DNA from: CAYVJW01 sp964451885
GTDB lineage: Bacteria; Patescibacteriota; Gracilibacteria; UBA4473
Length of the DNA: 10,066 nucleotides
Reading direction: 5' to 3'
Assembly: GCA_964451885.1 (NCBI GenBank)
Contig: CAYVJW010000056.1
Coordinates: 1 to 10,066 of the forward strand
The notes under the pieces were generated by a model, which was not told the origin of the DNA, ran no database searches, and saw only the letters and a list, made by a program, of their open reading frames with translations. How positions within the stretch are numbered: position 1 is the first letter of the stretch; each line of letters starts with the position of its first letter. This document shows, in pieces, positions 1 through 4,878 of this stretch. A program made the translations under genes and the position numbers.

Positions 1-1
1 A

Positions 2-1180
2 GAATTTCTAGCAGAATGTGTTTGTAGATTTTCTTACTTTTCGAAGGGGACTCATCAGTTTACTTCTCAACACATCACATCAAAATGGAACTTTGCCGAG
101 AATGATAGTTCCCAATTATTTAATCTTGGACGTTGGATTCAGAGTAATTTGGATTACATCGACGAAATCGGAGAGATTAATAAATTAGGTCTTGGAACAT
201 TGATGGACAAGGGAGGAGATTGTGAAGACGGAACAATCTTATTTTTAGACATTGCCCGGGCCAAAGGACATGGTGACAAGGTAGCTGCAGTACTCTATGA
301 AGGACATATTGCACCTCTAGTGAAAGGAAAATTTGGATCAGTGAATTATCAGATCAATGGAGAATGGTGGAGTTTGTTTGAACTAGCTACGTCTCGAGGA
401 CAAATGGTAGGCATTGGGGAATCTAACAAGATTAGAAAGCCAATCGGATTCTTGTTTGGCATGAATAATTATGTTTCGGCTGAAGGGTATGTGATCAATG
501 AAATGGGGGAAACAAGCGATATTTATCCGGCAATGGTTCGAAATTTTGAGATGGCAAGTACTAATTTAGAAGGCATACTAAATAGTATTCGAATTGATGA
601 TAATATCACTCCTGATCAGATTGATCATATTCAAGAGAGTCTCGATCCTCTGAATGCACAATTTATGGAAGCTTATAAAGCTATTGTAGGATCAGGAAAA
701 ATATCAAAAGAAATTATGGATCGAAAGGACGAGCTTGTACGAAGAATACTAAGGATTGATAGCCAAATTTCAGAGCTTTCTGCGAAGAGAGAACAGGCTC
801 TAAAACTACTTGATTTATCTCGCCATCCGGAGCGGGTCCAAAGGGCGTTTGAACAATTTCAGAAAATTCGAATCAGGTTAATACAAGATCTGGAAACCAC
901 CGGGATTGCTTTTGAAAACGCTTATAATCAATGTTCTCCGAGAGCTAACAGTTGTAGAGAATTGCTTGTTTGTCATAATCAATTAATGGGAAAGCTGAAT
1001 CAATCGAATGTTATTAGCAACTACCATGCGATGGGAGGCACTTTGGATACGCTAGGCCTGATTCCTAATGCGGGATCAAAGATCAAGCAAGATGTGAATC
1101 GTTTTGGAGGCGTTATTGATAAATTATTTATTGAGCCTCTGAACAAATTGAGAGGGAGGATGAAGCAGAATCGATGTTGA
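2..1180 (+). CDS. Transglutaminase-like cysteine peptidase-fold protein, 5' truncated by the window edge
   Basis: The reading frame is open from the first bases of the window, so the start lies outside. A TTG at 149 is the first start-like codon of the longest internal ORF, but the 49 codons before it also read as protein and lead smoothly into the domain. Counting from base 2, a transglutaminase-like core is visible: the nucleophile motif GGDCEDG (Cys74), a candidate His in EGHIAP (His102), and WWSLFELATS, where an acidic residue (Glu127) sits at the usual third triad position, normally Asp. The last 200 or so residues are charged and helical, probably coiled coil. Members of this fold are proteases, amidases or crosslinkers; the substrate cannot be told here. 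It ends in TGA, with no clear terminator before the next operon. The coding call is firm and the fold fairly sure. Activity is inference. Confidence 0.75.
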   Translation, partial: EFLAECVCRFSYFSKGTHQFTSQHITSKWNFAENDSSQLFNLGRWIQSNLDYIDEIGEINKLGLGTLMDKGGDCEDGTILFLDIARAKGHGDKVAAVLYEGHIAPLVKGKFGSVNYQINGEWWSLFELATSRGQMVGIGESNKIRKPIGFLFGMNNYVSAEGYVINEMGETSDIYPAMVRNFEMASTNLEGILNSIRIDDNITPDQIDHIQESLDPLNAQFMEAYKAIVGSGKISKEIMDRKDELVRRILRIDSQISELSAKREQALKLLDLSRHPERVQRAFEQFQKIRIRLIQDLETTGIAFENAYNQCSPRANSCRELLVCHNQLMGKLNQSNVISNYHAMGGTLDTLGLIPNAGSKIKQDVNRFGGVIDKLFIEPLNKLRGRMKQNRC

Positions 1181-1269
1181 ATGTAGTGTTATTATACTTT
1201 GCTGTGCCTTAAAAATTGCGTATTTATGATGTTCCCCACTTTAAGAGGGCTTTTGAGGTTTTAATAGTC

Positions 1270-1298
1270 TTGACTTTTTGTGCAAACAAAAATATAAT
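1270..1298 (+). promoter_or_regulatory. Consensus sigma-70-type promoter of hicAB
   Basis: A -35 box TTGACT (1270-1275), an exact 17-nt spacer and a perfect -10 TATAAT (1293-1298) are visible. Transcription should start near 1305, leaving only about 5 nt before the hicA ATG at 1310, so the message is nearly leaderless. The promoter lies inside a perfect inverted repeat, as expected for autorepression. Confidence 0.8.
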
Positions 1299-1310
1299 GT
1301 TTGCACAAAA
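1276..1310 (+). promoter_or_regulatory. Inverted-repeat operator over the hicAB promoter
   Basis: TTTTGTGCAAACA (1276-1288) and its exact reverse complement TGTTTGCACAAAA (1298-1310) are separated by 9 nt. The left arm fills the -35/-10 spacer and the right arm covers the transcription start up to the hicA start codon. HicB antitoxins with a ribbon-helix-helix domain typically bind such palindromes as dimers and repress the operon; binding here is inference. The 22-nt centre-to-centre distance is about two helical turns, which would put both arms on one DNA face. Confidence 0.75.
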
Positions 1311-1558
1311 TGAAAAATAAAGAAAAGTTATTACAAAAATTTTGTAAAAATCCAACAAGCTTAAAATTTTTAGAAATCGAAAAATTACTCTTTGGGCTTG
1401 GATTTGAAAAAAGAAACGGGAAAGGAAGTTATTTAATTTTTTGGCACAAAGAACTTGTTGAACCTCTTGTATTTTCTATTCACCAAAAAGATTGTAAAAA
1501 TTATCAGAAAAAAGAAGTTCTCAAAATTTTAATAGCCCTTAATCTGGTTCAAAAATGA
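1310..1558 (+). CDS. hicA: HicA-family mRNA interferase toxin (catalytic His apparently replaced)
   Basis: This 82-aa protein has the HicA (YcfA) layout: a double-stranded-RNA-binding-like fold with a short helix, LLFGLGFEKRNGKGS (residues 26-40), a strand and a closing YQKKEVLKIL helix. Known HicA toxins cleave mRNA and stall translation, and HicB neutralises them. The usual catalytic histidine in the GSHxxF motif is missing: the protein reads GSYLIFWH, with Tyr at position 41 and the nearest His at 46. The toxin may be weakened or may use another residue. I chose ATG 1310 rather than the in-frame TTG at 1301, because the predicted transcript starts near 1305. It overlaps hicB by 4 nt (ATGA), implying translational coupling. 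The DNA is much richer in A+T than the core genes to the right, which suggests horizontal acquisition. Confidence 0.75.
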   Translation: MKNKEKLLQKFCKNPTSLKFLEIEKLLFGLGFEKRNGKGSYLIFWHKELVEPLVFSIHQKDCKNYQKKEVLKILIALNLVQK

Positions 1559-1881
1559 AAACAGTTTATTCTATCACCGTCAATGGCAAACGATACCAGT
1601 ATTTTGTTACTCCTCATGTTGATTCGGAGTATGGAAAATTGTATTTTCTCGAATGTCCTGCTGCCCGCATAAAACAAAGTTTCGATGCGGAAGATTTTAT
1701 GGGAGTTCTTGAAAATCTTCCTGATTGGATTACCGAATGCCAAAAAAGATTAGAAAAACAATCGAGCCGTATTGCTTTTCGTATTACCAATTTGGAGAAA
1801 TCAGAAATTGAAAAAAAAGCTCGTGAAAAAGGTTATAAAAACATGTCTGAATTTTTAAGGAATTTGGCTTTGGAGGCGTAA
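1555..1881 (+). CDS. hicB: HicB-family antitoxin with C-terminal ribbon-helix-helix domain
   Basis: This 108-aa protein follows hicA with an ATGA overlap. The N-terminal half (about residues 1-65: MKTVYSITVNGKRYQYFVTP and on) matches the degenerate RNase H-like HicB fold that masks the toxin. Residues 72-108 form a clear ribbon-helix-helix: a strand RIAFRITN, then helix EIEKKAREKGY, a turn, and NMSEFLRNLALEA. HicB proteins act both as toxin neutralisers and as autorepressors. The perfect inverted repeat over the promoter (1276-1310) is the obvious target. Toxin-first order with overlap is the standard hicAB arrangement. No terminator is obvious after it: only a weak, wobble-rich hairpin (about 1907-1927) runs into a short T stretch just before the next promoter. 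Confidence 0.82.
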   Translation: MKTVYSITVNGKRYQYFVTPHVDSEYGKLYFLECPAARIKQSFDAEDFMGVLENLPDWITECQKRLEKQSSRIAFRITNLEKSEIEKKAREKGYKNMSEFLRNLALEA

Positions 1882-1927
1882 GATCGGAAAGTATTGACTG
1901 TGGGGAAGGGTGTTTTTAAATACTCTT

Positions 1928-1956
1928 TTGACAAATCATAAAATACCATGTATCAT
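1928..1956 (+). promoter_or_regulatory. Strong promoter ahead of a truncated gene
   Basis: A perfect -35 TTGACA (1928-1933), a 17-nt spacer and -10 TATCAT (1951-1956, 5 of 6) are seen. It points at the short ORF starting at 1988, whose gene is cut off by the IS3 end. The promoter may still fire and could now transcribe the IS remnant and repeat region downstream. Confidence 0.65.
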
Positions 1957-1987
1957 AATAGGAATATTTATTTTTCTAATTTTGCCA

Positions 1988-2062
1988 ATGAAAAATTTCC
2001 AACATTTCAGTTTCGATTTGAGTGATGATGCTCGAAAAGTGTTTGAACATCAGGAAGTATAG
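1988..2062 (+). pseudogene. N-terminal stub of an interrupted gene (possibly Clp N-domain-like)
   Basis: An ATG about 25 nt after the predicted start of transcription opens a 24-codon frame containing FDLSDDARKVFEHQEV. Its stop codon TAG (2060-2062) falls exactly at the junction with the IS3-type terminal repeat, so the stop is probably supplied by the insertion. The phrase LSDDARKVFEH recalls the start of ClpC/ClpB N domains, but 24 residues are too few for a firm family call. I found no continuation of this gene beyond the IS remnant, so its 3' part seems deleted. Confidence 0.45.
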
Positions 2063-2295
2063 TGGTCCCGAAAAACTAGACAGGGTAATAAGGCATGTTT
2101 AGCATAATACAATAAGTCATGAAAAATACAAGAAAAATACATTCGGCAACATTTAAAGCGAAAGTTGCAATGGCCGCTTTATCACAATTTCAAACAAATA
2201 CAGAACTAGCCTCAAAGCATGAAATACACATTAGTCAAATCGGAAAATGGAAAAAGTTTACACAAAATTACTTGACCTCCCCGGTGAAGCTATGA
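2063..2295 (+). mobile_element. Decayed IS3-family insertion sequence: left end plus truncated orfA
   Basis: The stretch begins with TGGTCCCGAAAAACTAGACA (2063-2082), the typical left terminal repeat of IS3-family elements. It is followed by orfA from ATG 2119: KIHSATFKAKVAMAALSQ, then TELASKHEIHISQIGKWKK, the helix-turn-helix of the HTH_Tnp_1 family that binds transposon ends. After the WKK motif the similarity stops and the frame ends at TGA 2293-2295 (58 codons; family members are usually about 90-100). No orfB with DDE residues is present, and no right-end copy of the terminal repeat was found, so the element is immobile. Confidence 0.75.
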
Positions 2296-2348
2296 TGCAA
2301 GTTCTAACCGCGCAGATGAATGGCCGTTTTAATGAGCTTTTTGCCTGA
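2247..2348 (+). other. Small ORF in the shifted frame after the orfA remnant
   Basis: ATG 2247 opens a 33-codon frame that overlaps the end of orfA and includes KLLDLPGEAMMQVLTAQM and GRFNELFA before TGA 2346-2348. It looks protein-like and is less A+T-rich than its surroundings, so it could be the C-terminal remnant of an unrelated gene joined to the IS by a deletion. I do not recognise the family. Confidence 0.25.
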
Positions 2349-2416
2349 TTTTTTTGTTCTTTGAAATTCCAAAAATCCAACTGGTTCCATTAGGATTTAA
2401 AGTGCAGTCACTCGTT

Positions 2417-2602
2417 AAAGTGACAGTCACCCGCCTACGGGTGACTGCATTAGATCAAGATGTGGAGAAAGCTGATAACGACGGAAGTGAGAAAATAAGT
2501 GACGATTTCTCCGTAGGTAATGGATGTATGTCGTTTCATTTGCTGTTTTATTATTGCCGCCCCCGAAGGGTGAGTCACCCGTAGGCGGGTGACTGTCACT
2601 TT
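2417..2602. repeat. 30-bp perfect inverted repeat with self-complementary arms (REP/BIME-like)
   Basis: Bases 2417-2446 and 2573-2602 are exact reverse complements over 30 bp, with 126 bp between. Each arm contains its own hairpin, AGTCACCCG-CCTA-CGGGTGACT or its complement. A further small stem, GTCACT/AGTGAC (2407-2424), overlaps the left arm. This is the form of a pair of oppositely oriented REP elements or a small palindromic mobile element. Short ORFs crossing it on both strands are translations of the repeat, not genes. The rest of 2349-2739 shows no gene. Confidence 0.7.
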
Positions 2603-2739
2603 TAATCATCCCCCAAGTCACACCCACTCCTTAAATTTTGGACAAATCAAAGACCGTCCCCCAACTTCGGACAGATTGCCTAAGGTTCCCACAATAAAAA
2701 AATTGACTTATTTTTTTAAGAATGCAAGGATACAAATAG

Positions 2740-2823
2740 ATGATTATTCATGTTGAACGATATCAGATTAATATGATTCTGCCCATCTCATGGTGGCACA
2801 CGCTTTTTTGGCGTGTGAAATAG
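2740..2823 (+). CDS. Putative 27-aa Trp-rich leader peptide
   Basis: ATG 2740 opens a 27-codon frame ending at TAG 2821-2823; its C-terminal half reads ILPISWWHTLFWRVK. Three of 27 residues are Trp, including tandem Trp codons at 2791-2796. These end one base before the first arm of the leader hairpin (2797), and the stop codon lies just after the second arm. The placement is what a ribosome-sensing attenuator needs. There is no clear Shine-Dalgarno site. A -35-like TTGACT lies at 2703-2708, but no good -10 follows at normal spacing. The ORF could be chance, since it is short; its position relative to the hairpins is the main support. Confidence 0.4.
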   Translation: MIIHVERYQINMILPISWWHTLFWRVK

Positions 2824-2876
2824 TATTTTTGAAGTTTACTCTTTACTTTACACGCCAACCAATGGCGTGTTTTTTT
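2797..2876 (+). promoter_or_regulatory. Attenuator-like leader with mutually exclusive hairpins
   Basis: Four segments share complementarity: A CACACGC (2797-2803), B GGCGTGT (2810-2816), C ACACGCC (2850-2856) and D GGCGTGT (2864-2870). A:B forms a leader hairpin and C:D a terminator. B:C forms an alternative stem of 12 bp (2808-2819 with 2847-2858, one G-U pair), which would destroy the terminator. The geometry copies classical amino-acid attenuators. It lies 22 nt upstream of the radical SAM start. Confidence 0.55.
2850..2876 (+). terminator. Rho-independent terminator upstream of the radical SAM gene
   Basis: Stem ACACGCC (2850-2856), loop AACCAAT, stem GGCGTGT (2864-2870), then a run of seven T (2870-2876). 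Its place just before a gene on the same strand, with nothing large upstream to terminate, suggests conditional termination rather than a gene end. Confidence 0.7.
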
Positions 2877-2897
2877 AATTATTTACCATTTAATACA

Positions 2898-4001
2898 ATG
2901 AACAAATTCCGTGAAACCACTACCGAAAATAATAACTACCAAGGCTTTGGTATTGAAATAGTTCCAGCAGGGAAATGCCAGTTACGATGTACTAATTGTT
3001 ATAAGGGGGCAAATGCTTCTGCAAAGGGAGATATTCCTACAGAAGAGGTAAAAGATTATATACGCCAGGCATATGATGCGGGATTTACTGAGGTTCCTCT
3101 CCTGGGAGGAGAACCGACACTGCATCGTGATATATTTCAAATTATGGAATTTGTCCGGGAACAGTCTATGAAGATTATACTAGTTACGAATGCGATGATT
3201 TTTGCGAATAAGAAAAAAGCCAAACAATTGGAAGGATTGGAAGCAACCGTTGTTGCCCATGGGTATTTTCCGGGTGGGGAAAGCGTCATTGATGCCCATG
3301 CACGAAGAAAAGGGTATGGCAACAAGCTCAGAAAGGCGATTAAAAATCTAAAAGAGGTTTCTGATGTAGAACTGGTAATGGAAATGTCTTTAACCGAAGA
3401 ATTTTTTGAGCATGCTTTTGATTTTTTCGTTCATTGCCGTGAGGAAGGTATTATTCCTTTTATCGAAATGAGCCGTCTTTCTGATGATCGACAGATTACT
3501 TCTTCCATTTCTCCGGAAAAAATATTGGCATTGTTCCGATCCTTTCAGGAATATGATCAGGTACATTTTCCTAATCTTTCTCCTGATGCAGTTTTCCCTC
3601 CTTATTATGGCGATAGCTGTACCATGAGCCAAACCGGCGTTCATGTGAAAAACTTTGGGAATAGCGACTATGGAAAGGTTTTTTCTTGCTGTGCTCAAAA
3701 AGTATCTCATGGAAATTTACGGAAACAGCCTCTTGCAAAGATTCTCCAAAGTCCTACATTTGCTGTGTATCAGGATCAGGAAAAATACATCGTCGGGCCG
3801 TGCGCAGAATGTAAGATATATGATTTGTGCCAGGGTGGATGTAGAGGGCAAGCGCTTTTGAAATTTGGCTGCCCACGGGCAAGTGATCCGACTTGTGGCC
3901 ATATTTCAAAAGACGTCCGTAAAAATGTTTTGAAGATGGCTCCGTCTTCATGCAAAGGATGTCCTTTGGAGCATGATCCGCATTGTAATCTTTGTTCTTA
4001 A
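2898..4001 (+). CDS. Radical SAM/SPASM-domain protein
   Basis: The 367-aa protein carries the radical SAM cluster motif CxxxCxxC (Cys27, 31, 34 in CQLRCTNC), which binds a [4Fe-4S] cluster and cleaves S-adenosylmethionine, and the GGEP motif (70-73) for SAM contact. The C-terminal region is a SPASM domain: a Gx4C element in YGKVFSCC, then Cx2Cx5Cx3C (Cys302, 305, 311, 315), and Cys325 and 333, which ligate auxiliary clusters. A further tail CxxC-x7-CxxC (352-366) is extra. SPASM enzymes mature peptides or proteins or make cofactors; no precursor peptide is recognisable nearby, so the substrate is unknown. I chose ATG 2898. The in-frame ATG at 2790 would run through the terminator and adds 36 residues without domain character. 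The next gene starts 8 nt after the stop, so the two probably form an operon. Confidence 0.85.
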   Translation: MNKFRETTTENNNYQGFGIEIVPAGKCQLRCTNCYKGANASAKGDIPTEEVKDYIRQAYDAGFTEVPLLGGEPTLHRDIFQIMEFVREQSMKIILVTNAMIFANKKKAKQLEGLEATVVAHGYFPGGESVIDAHARRKGYGNKLRKAIKNLKEVSDVELVMEMSLTEEFFEHAFDFFVHCREEGIIPFIEMSRLSDDRQITSSISPEKILALFRSFQEYDQVHFPNLSPDAVFPPYYGDSCTMSQTGVHVKNFGNSDYGKVFSCCAQKVSHGNLRKQPLAKILQSPTFAVYQDQEKYIVGPCAECKIYDLCQGGCRGQALLKFGCPRASDPTCGHISKDVRKNVLKMAPSSCKGCPLEHDPHCNLCS

Positions 4002-4009
4002 CAGGAATT

Positions 4010-4681
4010 ATGTTAAAACGATACACCAACTACGTTCCGGTTTCAGTTTCTTTTTCAAAAGTACGTCCGCAAGGCGTAGAATCGACGAATGATCTGATTT
4101 GTACGGCATTGGCAAGATGCGCCAAGAAAAATAAATCGATTGCCATAGAAATTCAGAAACATCGCTGCAGGGGAGGAAAATATTTTGTTTGCGGGAAAAA
4201 TTGCCCACAAAAAGAAATTGAGCATGTCTACGTAGAAGAGGAACAGGTTTTTTCTGAAAAAAGTGATGCGCGAAAGTTTTTAAATCAAGTCGGACAGTGT
4301 CCTGTACAAGGTAAATATCTGATTTTTGAACCAGGATTTTCTGTTCGAGCAGATGTGATTTGCTTTTTGTGTTCCCCCTCGCAGGCCTGTCAGATTCTGG
4401 GACTGGGAGCAAAACTTGGGTTATTGCAGGCAGATTTAGTTCCGGCAATTTCAACTTGTGCGACCGTGTTTCGGTCATTCCTCTGTCCTAAAAAGATACA
4501 TGTGAATCTGATCGATACGTTTGATCGAAATTATCAGGCAAAAGGATTTTATCAGGAGGGAGAAATATGGGTGAGTTTTGTTCCCGATTTGAAGAATTCT
4601 CTGGAGGGGGTTATGAAAAATTCGCCTTATGGTGATTTTTTTCCGGAGAAAGTAGATGTTTATGATGTTTTACCACTTTGA
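4010..4681 (+). CDS. DUF169-family (COG2043) Cys-rich protein
   Basis: From ATG 4010 (AGGA at 4003-4006 is a close, weak Shine-Dalgarno) the protein is 223 aa. An upstream TTG at 3992 is possible but overlaps the preceding gene. Several stretches match DUF169: Cys31 and Cys37 in ICTALARCAK, the HRCRGGKYFVCG motif (51-62, normally C-x-G-G...G), ADVICFLCSPSQACQIL, and a later ISTCATVFRSFLCP. The function of this family is unknown to me. The many conserved cysteines suggest binding of a metal, iron-sulfur cluster or cofactor, or being a substrate of the neighbouring radical SAM enzyme. No signal peptide or membrane segment is seen, so it is probably cytoplasmic. The tight spacing with the radical SAM gene implies joint transcription and a shared task, but that is inference. 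Confidence 0.65.
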   Translation: MLKRYTNYVPVSVSFSKVRPQGVESTNDLICTALARCAKKNKSIAIEIQKHRCRGGKYFVCGKNCPQKEIEHVYVEEEQVFSEKSDARKFLNQVGQCPVQGKYLIFEPGFSVRADVICFLCSPSQACQILGLGAKLGLLQADLVPAISTCATVFRSFLCPKKIHVNLIDTFDRNYQAKGFYQEGEIWVSFVPDLKNSLEGVMKNSPYGDFFPEKVDVYDVLPL

Positions 4682-4720
4682 TAAACGATGAAAAAGCCTT
4701 CAAGGGTTTAACAAAAGCTA

Positions 4721-4878
4721 AGGCATTGTAACAAAATAACTTCCAAAATTTCATCACATTTTCACGTCATATGAATGTTTAAAAAAACTCAAAGTATGTC
4801 TATACATTTCGCTTTTTTAAAAATCCATCTGACGCAAAACTGAGCGAAATTGTAGGAAGTTATTTTATTACAATGCCT
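4721..4878. repeat. MITE-like element with 24-bp terminal inverted repeats
   Basis: Bases 4721-4744 and 4855-4878 are reverse complements at 23 of 24 positions and bound a 158-bp A+T-rich unit. A nested perfect 8-bp pair ATTTCGCT/AGCGAAAT (4806-4813, 4843-4850) lies inside. TA dinucleotides occur next to both ends, but a clean target duplication is not evident. The right end includes part of the alaS stop codon. It has no coding capacity. It may act as a bidirectional transcription barrier between the DUF169 gene and alaS, which converge here. Confidence 0.6.

Noticed and set aside
1556..1558. UGA read as glycine (Gracilibacteria code)
   Set aside because: TGA falls at natural protein ends in hicA, the DUF169 gene and ruvC, and the hicA TGA overlaps the hicB ATG, so it acts as a stop.
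2354..2627. ORFs on both strands (2354-2584 plus, 2427-2627 minus)
   Set aside because: They read through the palindromic repeat, are low in complexity and match no protein pattern.
2296..2700. Right end of the IS3 element
   Set aside because: No reverse complement of the left terminal repeat was found in this stretch; only the partial similarity GGACA occurs.
2790..2897. N-terminal extension of the radical SAM protein from ATG 2790
   Set aside because: It would be encoded across the leader hairpin and the terminator and adds 36 residues with no domain character; ATG 2898 starts just before the conserved region.
4008..4478. 156-aa minus-strand ORF opposite the DUF169 gene
   Set aside because: It lies wholly antisense to a gene with recognisable conserved motifs, so it is a shadow frame.
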